This document shows positions 33,273-42,065 of a DNA stretch of 64,000 nucleotides, piece after piece. Numbering within the stretch: the first letter of the stretch is position 1; every line of letters starts with the position of its first letter. The position numbers and the translations under genes were made by a program. Location of the stretch: contig NZ_DF820425.1 of NCBI RefSeq assembly GCF_000617845.2, positions 7,012,741 through 7,076,740 of the forward strand, given 5' to 3'. The notes beneath the pieces are model-generated. The model made no database searches, was not told the DNA's origin, and saw only the letters and a list, made by a program, of their open reading frames with translations. The stretch is from Bradyrhizobium sp. DOA9. Its GTDB lineage: Bacteria > Pseudomonadota > Alphaproteobacteria > Rhizobiales > Xanthobacteraceae.

Positions 33273-35174
33273 TTACTGGCCGGACGCCTTGGGCAGCAGG
33301 TCCATGACCTCGCCCGACATCACCACGCGGTCGCGGCCCGCGGCCTTGGCGGCATAGAGCGCTTGGTCGGCAGCTTCGACCAGCGCAGCGACCCCCGCGG
33401 TTCGTTCGAACGCCGGCCGGCAGGCTGCGCCGCCGAGTGAGGCAGTGACGCATCCAGCCGCGGAATTGCTCCCATGCGCGAGGCCGGCCTCGTGAATGGC
33501 AGTGCGGATCCGTTCGCCGACCCGTGCGCAGCCGGCGGCGTCGATGTTCGGCAGAAGCATGACGAATTCCTCACCGCCATAGCGCGCCGCCAGATCGCCG
33601 GCGCGCTGCGCTTCGGCGGCGATGATCTTTGCAATCAGGCGCAGGCACGCATCGCCCGCGGGATGGCCGTATTGATCGTTGTAGGCCTTGAAGTGATCCA
33701 CGTCGATCATCAGCAGAGCAAGGCTGGAGCGGTCGCGATAGGCGCGCGCCCATTCCTCCTTCAGGCACTCGTCGAAGCGGCGGCGATTGGCAAGGCCGGT
33801 GAGGCTGTCTTCGATCGCCAGCGTCTCGAGCCTGGTTTTCAGCTTCTTGTGCTCGGTGACGTCGCGGGAGATCGCGACCACGCCGTCGACGCGGCCATCA
33901 TCCTTGCGCGTCACCCGCATGGTCGATTCGAGCCAGATCTCGCCGTTCTGCCGGTGCCGGTTGCGGTAGACGAGACGCGCCTCCTCCTTCTCGCCGCGCT
34001 TCATGGCGTCGACGGTCGCCTGGACCTCCGGCAGATCCTCCGGATTGACACCCGCGAGGGCCGGCGAACCGATCAGCTGATTGGGACGCCAGCCGAGAAC
34101 GCTGACCGACGAGGGCGAGACATAGCGCAGCCGCTCATCGAGGCCGATGCGGGTCACCATGTCGCTGGAGCCTTCGGCGAGCAGGCGGAAATGCGCCTCC
34201 GTCTCGGCCAGCGCGACGGCCATGCGCTGGCCGCGCTGCAACTGCCGCACCAGCACGCCGCCGATGACCGCGATCAGCATCACCAGTGCGAGCACATGGA
34301 GCATGCGGGAGATTGCCGCCGCGCGCCAAGGCGCGAGCAGCTCTTCCTTGTCGACGGTGGCGAGCAGGAGGAGCGGGAATCGGCTGCTGCGATTGAAGAA
34401 GCTGACGCGTTCGGCACCGTCCAGCGGCGAGCTGAAATGATGGGCGCCGCTAGGCCGTTGCAGGCTCGGCTCGCGGAACAACGGCCTGTCGGCGACGCTG
34501 CGCCCGACGAACGTCTCGTTGCCGGGATTGCGCGCGAGGATCAAGCCGTCGCCATGCGTCAGCGCCACGGAGCTGTTGCGGCCGATCTCGAACTGCTCGT
34601 AGAAATGCGACAGATATTTCGAGCTGATGGTCGCGAGCACCACGCCGCCGAAGCCGCCGTCCTGCTTGCTGAAGCGGCGTGACAGGGTGACGACCCATTC
34701 GCCGTCCAGCAGGCTCTTCACGGGACGGCCGACATGGGCCTCGCGCTTCGGCGAAAGCTGGTGATGTCGGAAGAAGGCATCGTCGCTGAAGGTCGTGCCG
34801 ATCGTACCGGGTGAGGTCAGCCAGTTGCCCTGATCGTCGATGATGGCGAGGCTGTGAATGCGCGCGATCGCCTTCTTGCGCGCGTCCAGCAAGGTGCGCA
34901 GCTTCGCGATCGTCTCTGGCGCGGTACCGTCCATCTCCAACCGGCTGACCACGCCGACGACGCCGGAATCCAGGAGATCGAGGCTGTCCTCGGCATGCTG
35001 GGTCAGCGAACGCGCAACGTTCGCCATCTCCGCCTCGGCGCCCTTGAGCACCGCATCGCGTGCCGCCCATTCACGCCAACCGCTGACGCCGAGGATGGTC
35101 GCGCAGGTCAGCGCGACGAAAGCCGCCGCGCGCAGCGGCAGGCGGCTCCATCCGGCTCGTTGGGTAGCACTCAT
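33273..35174 (-). CDS. Diguanylate cyclase with periplasmic Cache-like sensor, PAS and GGDEF domains
   Basis: 633 residues. Helix 1 at about 12-30, a periplasmic Cache-like sensor (about 35-275) and helix 2 (about 288-308) are followed by PAS (about 325-445) and GGDEF (about 460-620). The active-site loop is ARYGGEEFVMLLP, so it should make c-di-GMP. RAGD five residues before GGEEF is an intact RxxD inhibitory site, so product feedback is expected. Signal unknown. It is the only gene on its strand here; the 176 bases upstream show no recognised promoter. Confidence 0.9.
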   Translation of the reverse strand: MSATQRAGWSRLPLRAAAFVALTCATILGVSGWREWAARDAVLKGAEAEMANVARSLTQHAEDSLDLLDSGVVGVVSRLEMDGTAPETIAKLRTLLDARKKAIARIHSLAIIDDQGNWLTSPGTIGTTFSDDAFFRHHQLSPKREAHVGRPVKSLLDGEWVVTLSRRFSKQDGGFGGVVLATISSKYLSHFYEQFEIGRNSSVALTHGDGLILARNPGNETFVGRSVADRPLFREPSLQRPSGAHHFSSPLDGAERVSFFNRSSRFPLLLLATVDKEELLAPWRAAAISRMLHVLALVMLIAVIGGVLVRQLQRGQRMAVALAETEAHFRLLAEGSSDMVTRIGLDERLRYVSPSSVSVLGWRPNQLIGSPALAGVNPEDLPEVQATVDAMKRGEKEEARLVYRNRHRQNGEIWLESTMRVTRKDDGRVDGVVAISRDVTEHKKLKTRLETLAIEDSLTGLANRRRFDECLKEEWARAYRDRSSLALLMIDVDHFKAYNDQYGHPAGDACLRLIAKIIAAEAQRAGDLAARYGGEEFVMLLPNIDAAGCARVGERIRTAIHEAGLAHGSNSAAGCVTASLGGAACRPAFERTAGVAALVEAADQALYAAKAAGRDRVVMSGEVMDLLPKASGQ

Positions 35175-35350
35175 GCGGCAGGGTCCTCCGATCGTTCGGA
35201 AACCTCTGCCGCTTCTGTTATTTAATCCTGAAATCCCTACCGGAATACGCGGCGGTCTCCGCCCTTTCCAGTAGTCCTACGGACGCGGCGATCGGCGCAT
35301 CGCTAACAAGGCATTAGCGGGCCTATCGGAATCCGGCGCGCCCGACGCCG

Positions 35351-35566
35351 CTAGCTGAAGATGGCCTTAACCCTGGCCCAGAGCGAGGGATGCTCGGCGT
35401 CGGCATCGGCCTTCGAGGGCGTCGGCTGCGCCGCGCTCACGGGATCGGAAGCCGGGAACGTGTCCCTCAGCCCGTCGTCGAGCTTGGATTGCCGATCGGC
35501 AGCGAGCGCCTCGCGCAGGTCTTCGGCGTGCTTGTCGTGCGGCGCGGGGTTGAATGTCTCAGCCAT
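35351..35566 (-). CDS. Small stress-regulated protein with FPASDP motif
   Basis: 71 residues from the ATG at 35566, preceded by GGAGGAG. AEDLREALAADRQSKLDDGL is followed by RDTFPASDPVS; the FPASDP motif recurs in many small proteobacterial proteins of unknown function. Soluble, acidic and largely disordered, with a C-terminal helix SLWARVKAIFS that may touch membranes. A perfect EcfG promoter lies 22 bases upstream. Divergent from hemE. Confidence 0.75.
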   Translation of the reverse strand: MAETFNPAPHDKHAEDLREALAADRQSKLDDGLRDTFPASDPVSAAQPTPSKADADAEHPSLWARVKAIFS

Positions 35567-35587
35567 GATCTCCTCCATTGGCTGGTC

Positions 35588-35612
35588 AACGCGGCCCGAT
35601 CGTCCAGGTTCC
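35588..35612 (-). promoter_or_regulatory. EcfG promoter of the FPASDP protein
   Basis: On the minus strand GGAAC (35612-35608), 16 bases, then CGTT (35591-35588). This is an exact EcfG consensus and is placed like the csbD-like promoter at 25560. Confidence 0.75.
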
Positions 35613-35672
35613 CCTGTTCCGCTGAGGGCCGCGGCGGTGTATCAGGAGGCACAACCTGCTTCAGGACCATTC

Positions 35673-36707
35673 GTGCCCCAGTCTTCGACGAAACCCTTCC
35701 TCGACGTTCTCTCCGGCCAACGCCAGACCGTCCCGCCTCTGTGGATGATGCGCCAGGCCGGCCGCTATTTGCCGGAATATCGCGAGGTGCGCGCCAAGGC
35801 GGGCGGCTTCCTCGATCTCTGCTTCAACCCGGAGCTCGCCGCCGAGGTGACGCTGCAGCCGATCCGCAGGTTCGGCTTCGACGCGGCGATCATCTTCTCC
35901 GACATCCTCGTCATCCCCTATGCGCTCGGACGTGAGGTGCGGTTCGAGGCCGGCGAAGGTCCGCGGCTCGAACCGCTGGACGATCCGGCCAAGGTGGCGA
36001 CGCTGGCGACGCGCGCCGATTTCGGCAAGCTCGCGCCGGTGTTCGAGGCGCTCAGAATCGTGCGCGGCACGCTCGATCCCAAGGTCGCACTGATCGGCTT
36101 CTGCGGCGCGCCGTGGACGGTGGCGACCTACATGGTCGCGGGCCACGGCACGCCGGACCAGGCGCCGGCCCGGATGATGGCCTACCGGCATCCGGAAGCT
36201 TTTTCAGAGATCATCGACGTGCTGGTCGAGAACTCAATTCAGTATCTGCTGGCGCAGCTCGCCGCCGGCGCCGACGCGTTGCAGATCTTCGACACCTGGG
36301 CCGGCGTGCTGCCGCCGACCGAGTTCGCGCGCTGGTCGGTCGAGCCGACGCGGCGCATCGTGGAGGGCGTAAGGGCCAAGGTGCCCGACGCGAAGATCAT
36401 CGGCTTCCCGCGCGGCGCCGGCGCGCTGCTGCCTGCTTACGTCGCGGCAACCGGCGTCAACGCCGTTAGCATCGACTGGACCGCGGAGCCGGCCTTCATC
36501 CGCGAGCGGGTGCAGAGCAAGGTCGCGGTGCAGGGCAATCTCGATCCGCTGGTGCTGATCACGGGCGGCACCGCGCTCGACCGCGCGGTCGACAACGTGC
36601 TGGCCAATTTTGCGCAAGGGCGCTTCATCTTCAATCTCGGCCACGGCATCCAGCCCGAGACGCCGATCGCCCATGTCGAGCAGATGATCAGGCGTGTGCG
36701 GGGCTGA
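35673..36707 (+). CDS. hemE: Uroporphyrinogen decarboxylase
   Basis: 344 residues from a GTG at 35673, with AGGA six bases upstream; no ATG is placed well. Blocks PPLWMMRQAGRYLPEYREVR, IIFSDILVIPYALG, GFCGAPWTVATYMVAG and FNLGHGIQPETP are the HemE signatures, including the Arg and Asp of the active site. It decarboxylates uroporphyrinogen III to coproporphyrinogen III in haem synthesis. The length is normal. A second haem-pathway-like gene (hemC paralogue) lies 170 bases on, on the other strand. Confidence 0.95.
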   Translation: MPQSSTKPFLDVLSGQRQTVPPLWMMRQAGRYLPEYREVRAKAGGFLDLCFNPELAAEVTLQPIRRFGFDAAIIFSDILVIPYALGREVRFEAGEGPRLEPLDDPAKVATLATRADFGKLAPVFEALRIVRGTLDPKVALIGFCGAPWTVATYMVAGHGTPDQAPARMMAYRHPEAFSEIIDVLVENSIQYLLAQLAAGADALQIFDTWAGVLPPTEFARWSVEPTRRIVEGVRAKVPDAKIIGFPRGAGALLPAYVAATGVNAVSIDWTAEPAFIRERVQSKVAVQGNLDPLVLITGGTALDRAVDNVLANFAQGRFIFNLGHGIQPETPIAHVEQMIRRVRG

Positions 36708-36712
36708 GGGTT

Positions 36713-36856
36713 TCGCCGCTTCGGGCGCGGCAAAACAAAAAGTGCGAAAAACAACCCCATGCACAGTAGCCAAGTCATTGAAAACCTTGGACTGGCATGA
36801 ATCGCCTGTGCGTTTTGACTTGTCGGGCAAAACAGGCGCAAAATGACATCATTGCA
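36713..36856. repeat. Dispersed intergenic repeat, family G
   Basis: The gap between hemE and the convergent hemC-like gene holds AAAAAGTGCGAAAAACAACC, ACCCCATGCACAGTAG and TTGTCGGGCAAAACAGGCGC. I recall these segments as a recurring 130-150 base element in Bradyrhizobium-type genomes. It is AT-richer than its surroundings. No gene is seen in it. Confidence 0.5.
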
Positions 36857-36876
36857 GATCGCGATTTCGGCATGCT

Positions 36877-37857
36877 TCAGCGCGGCCGGCTGCGCTCGAT
36901 GATCTCCGCCGCACCCTTCGTCAGCAGGTCCAATCCCACCGCGCGGCCGAGCTCGCGCGGGCGATTGGCGGGCCCGGTATGCGAGGCTTCGATGATGGTG
37001 TTTCCGGAGAGGTCGAGCACGGAGGCGGTGAGCGACATCTGGTCGCCCGCGATGGTCGAGAAGCCCGCCACCGGCGAATTGCAGTGGCCGTTGAGGACCC
37101 ACAGCACCTCGCGCTCGGCGTCGGCGGAAGCGTGCGCAGAGGCGTCGTCGATCGACGACAGGATCTGTCGCGTCTGCCAGTCCTGCGCGGCGCATTCGAC
37201 CGCGACGATGCCCTGCCCTGCCGCCGGCAACATCTCCACTGCTGTGAATTCGTAGGCGATGCGATGGGCAAGACCGACGCGATCAAGACCCGAGCGCGCC
37301 ATGATCAGCGCATCCGCAGGCCCCACAGCGCCACCATCCGGCAGGCGCTGTTTCTCGCCGTTGTCGAGCTTTCGCACGCGCGTGTCAGCTGCGCCGCGGA
37401 AGTGGATCACCTCCACCTCCGGAAACAGGCGCCGCGCATAGGCCGCCCGACGCACGGCGTTGGTGCCGATCTTGAACCCCTTGCCGCGCGACTGGCGCAA
37501 CGCTTCCAGCGTCACGCCATTTCGAAGCACCAACGCGTCACCGGGCGGATCGCGCGACAGCGTGGCACCGATGACGAGGCCGGGCGTGTCCTCGTTGCCC
37601 GGCATGTCCTTGAGCGAATGCATCGCCGCCTGCAGCTCACCCGACAGCACGGCAGCGCGGATCTGCGCCACGAAGGCGCCGCCCTTGCCGCCATGCGGCA
37701 GCAGCTTGCTGGTCTGGTCGAGATCGCCCGTGGTGTCGAACTTGACGATCTCGACGTCGAGACCTGGCACGGCGGCGGTGAGGCGGCGCGCAATCTCTTC
37801 CGTCTGCGCCAGCGCCATGGCGCTCTTGCGTGTGCCGATCTTCAGTCGCGTAGCCAA
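36877..37857 (-). CDS. hemC: Hydroxymethylbilane synthase paralogue, divergent
   Basis: 326 residues. The HemC fold is clear: RLKIGTRKSAMALAQTEEIA, MHSLKDMPG with the catalytic Asp, FRGAADTRVRKLD, and GHCNSPVAG with the dipyrromethane-carrying cysteine. The usual GTSSLRR loop is GTNAVRR, so two serines contacting substrate are lost, while both arginines stay. It may be a diverged second copy, possibly altered in activity, or the only copy. It follows the GMC oxidoreductase gene with a 25-base gap and is probably co-transcribed with it. Confidence 0.82.
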   Translation of the reverse strand: MATRLKIGTRKSAMALAQTEEIARRLTAAVPGLDVEIVKFDTTGDLDQTSKLLPHGGKGGAFVAQIRAAVLSGELQAAMHSLKDMPGNEDTPGLVIGATLSRDPPGDALVLRNGVTLEALRQSRGKGFKIGTNAVRRAAYARRLFPEVEVIHFRGAADTRVRKLDNGEKQRLPDGGAVGPADALIMARSGLDRVGLAHRIAYEFTAVEMLPAAGQGIVAVECAAQDWQTRQILSSIDDASAHASADAEREVLWVLNGHCNSPVAGFSTIAGDQMSLTASVLDLSGNTIIEASHTGPANRPRELGRAVGLDLLTKGAAEIIERSRPR

Positions 37858-37882
37858 GTCCAGATCCTTTCATAGCGCGAGC

Positions 37883-39508
37883 TTACCGCGCATCCTCCAA
37901 TATCATGTCGGAGGCCTTTTCGGCGATCATGATGATCGGCGCATTGGTGTTCCCCGACACCAGATCGGGCATGATCGAGCCGTCGACGACGCGCAAGGCC
38001 TCTAACCCCCTCACTTTCAGCCGCTGATCGACCACCGCGAGCGCGTCGTTGCCCATACGACAGGTCGAGGTCGGATGGTAGATGGTGCTGCCGCGCTCGC
38101 GGCAATAATCCAGGATCTCGGCATCCGTCGATACCTTCGACCCGGGATCGTACTCGTCGATCACGAACGGCTTCAGCGCCGGCGCGTTCAATATCTTGCG
38201 CAGGATCTTGATGCCTTCGACGTTGGTGGTGCGGTCGGTCTCGGTCGACATGTAGTTGATGCGGATTTCCGGCGGCACTGAGGGGTCGGCGCTCTTGATG
38301 CGCAAGGTGCCGCGGCTCTCGGGACGAAGCTGGCACACCGAGGCGGTGAATCCGGAGAAGTCGTGCAGCTTCTCGCCCATCTTGTCGGTCGAGAACGGCA
38401 GGAAGTGGACCTGGATGTCGGGCGAGGCCAGGCGCGGACTGGTCTTGAAGAAGGCACCCGCTGTGCCAGCAGCAATCGTCAGCCATCCCTTGCGGAACAG
38501 GGCGTAACGCGCACCGGCCATCGTGCGCCGCAGCGGATGGTTGACGGTGTCGTTCAGCGTGATCTGCTGCGAGCAGCGCATCACGATGCGGACCTGCATG
38601 TGATCCTGTAGATCATGGCCCACGCCGGCAGCATCGAGCACCACCTCGATGCCATGCTTGCGCAGGAGATCGCCGGGCCCGACGCCTGAGAGCTGAAGCA
38701 GCTGCGGCGAGTTGTAGGCGCCGCTCGACACGACGACTTCCCGCCGTGCACGCGCTCGGCGCAAGGCTGCGCCTTGCCGGTATTCGATGCCGACGGCGCG
38801 GCGTCCTTCGAACAGGATGCGCTGAGCGTGTGCGGAGGTCTCGATCTTCAGATTGCTGCGGGACTTGGCAGGCCCGAGATAGGCGACCGACGTCGAGGCG
38901 CGCCGGCCGTTGCGCGTCGTGGTCTGAAACAGGCCGACGCCTTCCTGCGTCGCGCCGTTGAAGTCGGGGTTGTACGGCAGACCGGTCTCGACCGCGGCAT
39001 CGATGAAGGCTTTCGACAACGGATCGGTCACGATCATGTTGGACACCGGCAGCGGCCCGCCCGTGCCGTGATACTGATCGGCGCCGCGCGACTGGTTCTC
39101 GGCCTTCTTGAAATAAGGCAGCACGTCGTCATAGCCCCAACCGGTGTTGCCGAGCTGGCGCCAGCGGTCATAGTCCTCATGCTGGCCGCGGACATAGAGC
39201 AGGCCGTTGATCGAGCTCGATCCGCCCAGCGTCTTGCCGCGCGGCTGGAACACCTGGCGGCCCTTCAGCTCGGGCTCCGGCTCGGTCTGGTACATCCAGT
39301 TGACGCTCTTCTCCTTGAACAGCTTGCCGTAGCCGAGCGGGACGTGGATCCAGATGTTGGAATCCTTCGGGCCGGCCTCGAGCAGCAGCACGCTGTGCTT
39401 GCCGTTCGCCGAGAGCCTATTGGCGAGCACGCAGCCGGCGGAGCCGGCGCCGACGATGATGTAGTCGAATTCGGGATCGGTGGGTGCGAGCGAGGAAGTT
39501 GCGTTCAT
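37883..39508 (-). CDS. GMC family oxidoreductase (choline dehydrogenase-like)
   Basis: 541 residues. FDYIIVGAGSAGCVLANRLS (about 14-33) binds FAD ADP. The GMC signature blocks are RGKTLGGSSSINGLLYVRGQ and VVSSGAYNSPQLLQLSGVGP. IYHPTSTCRMG near the C-terminus holds the catalytic His, and NTNAPIIMIAEKASDMI the family end block. It oxidises an alcohol to an aldehyde; choline, polyethylene glycol or long-chain alcohols are possible, none favoured. No betaine genes are near. It probably shares a transcript with the downstream hemC paralogue. Confidence 0.9.
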   Translation of the reverse strand: MNATSSLAPTDPEFDYIIVGAGSAGCVLANRLSANGKHSVLLLEAGPKDSNIWIHVPLGYGKLFKEKSVNWMYQTEPEPELKGRQVFQPRGKTLGGSSSINGLLYVRGQHEDYDRWRQLGNTGWGYDDVLPYFKKAENQSRGADQYHGTGGPLPVSNMIVTDPLSKAFIDAAVETGLPYNPDFNGATQEGVGLFQTTTRNGRRASTSVAYLGPAKSRSNLKIETSAHAQRILFEGRRAVGIEYRQGAALRRARARREVVVSSGAYNSPQLLQLSGVGPGDLLRKHGIEVVLDAAGVGHDLQDHMQVRIVMRCSQQITLNDTVNHPLRRTMAGARYALFRKGWLTIAAGTAGAFFKTSPRLASPDIQVHFLPFSTDKMGEKLHDFSGFTASVCQLRPESRGTLRIKSADPSVPPEIRINYMSTETDRTTNVEGIKILRKILNAPALKPFVIDEYDPGSKVSTDAEILDYCRERGSTIYHPTSTCRMGNDALAVVDQRLKVRGLEALRVVDGSIMPDLVSGNTNAPIIMIAEKASDMILEDAR

Positions 39509-39551
39509 GCGCTACTGTTCTTCTTGTTGGCGTGGGCGTTTCCGGTTCGTC

Positions 39552-39690
39552 ACTTCACCTCTCCCCAGCGGGGAGAGGTCGGATTGCGTAGCAATCCGGG
39601 TGAGGGGCCGCAACGGCAAGCGAGACCGTAACCCCTCACCCGGATCGCATCTTCGATGCGATCCGACCTCTCCCTACGGGAGAGGTGATC
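39552..39690. repeat. Palindromic intergenic repeat, family A copy 2
   Basis: CACCTCTCCCCAGCGGGGAG-type hairpins bracket GGATTGCGTAGCAATCC and CCCCTCACCCGGATCG, ending in CCTCTCCCTACGGGAGAGG. It is close in sequence to copy 3 at 40346, on the other side of the tetR gene. Confidence 0.8.
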
Positions 39691-39739
39691 TGAGGACCGC
39701 GTCGATACCGCCCACGTCAGTCAGTCCGCATTAGCACAA

Positions 39740-40330
39740 TCATGCGGCGACGCGCAGCGCCTCGACCAGCGACTTGAACGCACGGGCATATTCCGCGCCA
39801 GCCCTTGCGATATCGGCGCGGCCGGCGCAGGCGACCGCGGCCTCCGTCACCGCGCCGAGCAGCAGCCGCGCAAGCGGCTCGACCGGCTGCCGTGCGATCA
39901 GGCCGGCCTCCATCGCGGCGGAGAGAGCGCGCGGCATCTTGCCGCCAAAATGCTGCGCGTCGATCTCGCGCCAGCGTTCCCAACCGAGCACGGCCGGGCC
40001 ATCGCGCAGGATGATCCGGCCGGTCGGGCCCTTGGCGGTCGCGGCAAAATAATGCTGGGTGCCGGCGACCATGGCGGTGAGCACGTCCTTTTCAGTGCGT
40101 GCCGCGCGGTCGATCTCGGCCACGAGATCGCGTGAGACCTGGTCGAACACGGCCTCGAACACCGCCTCCTTGGTCTTGAAGTGATGATAGACCGCGCCCT
40201 TGGCGACCGAAGCGGCTTCGGCAATATCGTCCATGGTGGTGGCGGCAAAGCCGTGCGTCCCGAACAGGCGCCGCGCCGCGTTGAGGATCGCCTCCGATGT
40301 CGCCGCCCGCCGCTCCGCCTGTTTGGCCAT
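39740..40330 (-). CDS. TetR/AcrR family regulator
   Basis: 196 residues. The helix-turn-helix is at about 12-55: ILNAARRLFGTHGFAATTMD followed by DIAEAASVAKGAVYHHFKTK. The rest is a helical effector domain with GTQHYFAATAKGPTGRIILR. Its likely operator is the set of GTCGGT half-sites at 40586-40612, upstream of the NTF2-like gene. A 155-base repeat (copy 3) lies between the regulator and that operator. Repeat copies on both sides could have moved it or shielded its transcript. Confidence 0.85.
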   Translation of the reverse strand: MAKQAERRAATSEAILNAARRLFGTHGFAATTMDDIAEAASVAKGAVYHHFKTKEAVFEAVFDQVSRDLVAEIDRAARTEKDVLTAMVAGTQHYFAATAKGPTGRIILRDGPAVLGWERWREIDAQHFGGKMPRALSAAMEAGLIARQPVEPLARLLLGAVTEAAVACAGRADIARAGAEYARAFKSLVEALRVAA

Positions 40331-40345
40331 GGGTCTCGTCTTGCG

Positions 40346-40501
40346 TCCACCTCTCCCCGACGGGGAGAGGTCGGATTGCCGTGGCGCGCATTGCGCGCCC
40401 GAGCAATCCGGGTGAGGGGCTGCAGCATGCAGTGGGACCTTAACCCCTCACCCGGATCGCATCTTGCGATGCGATCCGACCTCTCCCTACGGGAGAGGTG
40501 T
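40346..40501. repeat. Palindromic intergenic repeat, family A copy 3
   Basis: Same family as 39552-39690: CACCTCTCCCCGACGGGGAG at the left, an inner stem, CCCCTCACCCGGATCG and CCTCTCCCTACGGGAGAGG at the right. It lies between the regulator start (40330) and its presumed operator (40586). Confidence 0.8.
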
Positions 40502-40567
40502 TCCGAGGTCTTGGCTCGCATCGATGCAACCTATCCCGCTTTAGTCCAGTTCGCGGGATGCCACCAG

Positions 40568-40612
40568 TTGACTTTTCGACCATGGGTCGGTAATTACCGA
40601 CTATCAGTCGGT
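40568..40612 (+). promoter_or_regulatory. TetR-controlled promoter of the NTF2-like gene
   Basis: TTGACT (40568-40573), a 17-base spacer, then TAATTA (40591-40596) is a good sigma70 promoter. GTCGGTAATTACCGAC (40586-40601) is a perfect 16-base palindrome covering the -10, and ACCGACT-ATC-AGTCGGT (40596-40612) is a second palindrome that shares a half-site. Three GTCGGT half-sites fit cooperative binding by TetR dimers. Confidence 0.7.
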
Positions 40613-40630
40613 TTTAAATGTGAGGTCGCC

Positions 40631-40996
40631 ATGCCGAGCCGAGAGATCGTCGAAGCCTTTGCGAAGCGGCTGGAGGATGGCGACTTCGTCGGCGCGATCC
40701 TCGACTACTACACCCCTGATACCGCGACCTACGAGAACCTCGCCGAGCCCGTGTCCGGGCGCGACAAGCTCGCGGACAAGGAACGCGGCGTGCTGGCGGC
40801 GTTCAAGGAGGTCACGGCCGTGCGCCTCGGCCCGAGCCTGATCGATGGCGACATTGTCGCCAGCCGCTGGAAATTCTCCTTCACAGGCGCCGACGGCGCG
40901 ACGCGGACATTGGAGGAGATCGCGTGGCAGACCTGGCGCGGCAATGAGATCATCGAGGAGCGCTTCTTCTACGATCCGAAGCAACTCGGACGCTGA
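40631..40996 (+). CDS. NTF2-like/SnoaL family protein
   Basis: 121 residues from the ATG at 40631, with GAGG five bases upstream. SREIVEAFAKRLEDGDFVGA opens the cone-shaped fold; YENLAEPVSGRDKLADKERG and EEIAWQTWRGNEIIEERFFY are the later helices and strands. Members bind small hydrophobic ligands or isomerise polyketide-like substrates. It sits under a TetR-type operator. A decayed copy of its last 17 codons lies at 42066-42122. Confidence 0.75.
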   Translation: MPSREIVEAFAKRLEDGDFVGAILDYYTPDTATYENLAEPVSGRDKLADKERGVLAAFKEVTAVRLGPSLIDGDIVASRWKFSFTGADGATRTLEEIAWQTWRGNEIIEERFFYDPKQLGR

Positions 40997-41007
40997 GCAG
41001 GATTGCC

Positions 41008-41952
41008 CTATCGGTACAGCATGACCAGGGCCAGACCGACGAGAGGCGCAAGAAACTGAACGGCCTGCCACCGCGAGCCATCGATCGACCAGCGTCCGTA
41101 GAAGACGGTGCCGCCGCGATGGGATGGCGACGCCGGTTGATCCCGAAAAGCCTTCCACCGCGCCTCGGCAGGCCCGAGAAAATCTTCCGGTTTGACCGCC
41201 ATGTCGGCGCTGCTCAGCACCACCTGCATCGACTCGCCTTTCGGCTGGAACATGGCCTCGGCCCCGGGTGGCGAGAGGAAGCTGCGCTTGGGGGCGATAT
41301 GCTGCTCATAGAAATCCTGATCGACCGTGACGGCCGCAGCGTATGGACTGACATACGGCACCCCCGAGATGCCGGGAACGACGAGATGGCCCACCCCCCG
41401 CACCTCCTGCCAGGGAATGAAGAGACCCTTTAGCCAGGGCCTGTGAAAGTGGATGCCCGCGGCAGACATGGAGACGACCGCCCGATCCGAATAGAAGTGC
41501 CGGTAAGCTGAAAACGCGATCCATCCGCAGCCCAGATAGAGCAACATCCAGCCGAAAACATTCAGCGATGGATTCACGAGATGGCTCCAATAGAGACTGG
41601 GCATGGTGCCGACATAGCTGGAGCGGCCGCTTGGCCCGCCGACCAACACGCTGATCACACCGATCACGCCGGAGACGATGATCAGGACAAGGACACCGAC
41701 CAACAGTTCAACAAGCAGTGGCAGGCCGGACCGTCCAATCAGGGTCGTCAGCGCATAGCCTGCGAACGCCAGACCCAGCAGGGCCAAATAGACCGTGGCC
41801 AGAACCGCTCCATTCTGGCCGCGGCTCTCGGCATGAAGCGCGATCGCAAGGCCGGCGACGCAAGCCCACATGGCCCAGGGAAGGCGGTCCATCCGCCATT
41901 TGTCCATCGTGTATTCGACCGTTGCCGACACGTCGGCTGAAGGCTCGCTCAT
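41008..41952 (-). CDS. Hypothetical membrane protein
   Basis: 314 residues from the ATG at 41952 (MSEPSADVS). Hydrophobic helices lie at about 25-45, 50-70, 80-105, and 135-155, with one at the extreme C-terminus (LAPLVGLALVMLYR). Between them is a soluble region with RPWLKGLFIPWQEVRGVGHL, which resembles PH-like loops of membrane-linked proteins. I cannot name the family. It is convergent with the NTF2-like gene (11 bases between stops). Confidence 0.62.
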   Translation of the reverse strand: MSEPSADVSATVEYTMDKWRMDRLPWAMWACVAGLAIALHAESRGQNGAVLATVYLALLGLAFAGYALTTLIGRSGLPLLVELLVGVLVLIIVSGVIGVISVLVGGPSGRSSYVGTMPSLYWSHLVNPSLNVFGWMLLYLGCGWIAFSAYRHFYSDRAVVSMSAAGIHFHRPWLKGLFIPWQEVRGVGHLVVPGISGVPYVSPYAAAVTVDQDFYEQHIAPKRSFLSPPGAEAMFQPKGESMQVVLSSADMAVKPEDFLGPAEARWKAFRDQPASPSHRGGTVFYGRWSIDGSRWQAVQFLAPLVGLALVMLYR

Positions 41953-42065
41953 GGACAGGCCCTCGGGATTTCGAATGGATCCAGCGCCGACGCGGCCCAC
42001 CGTGGCCTGTCGGTCCACGGAGCGTATCACGCGATCGAGGGGGGCGTCTCGATCCGCCCAGGTGC

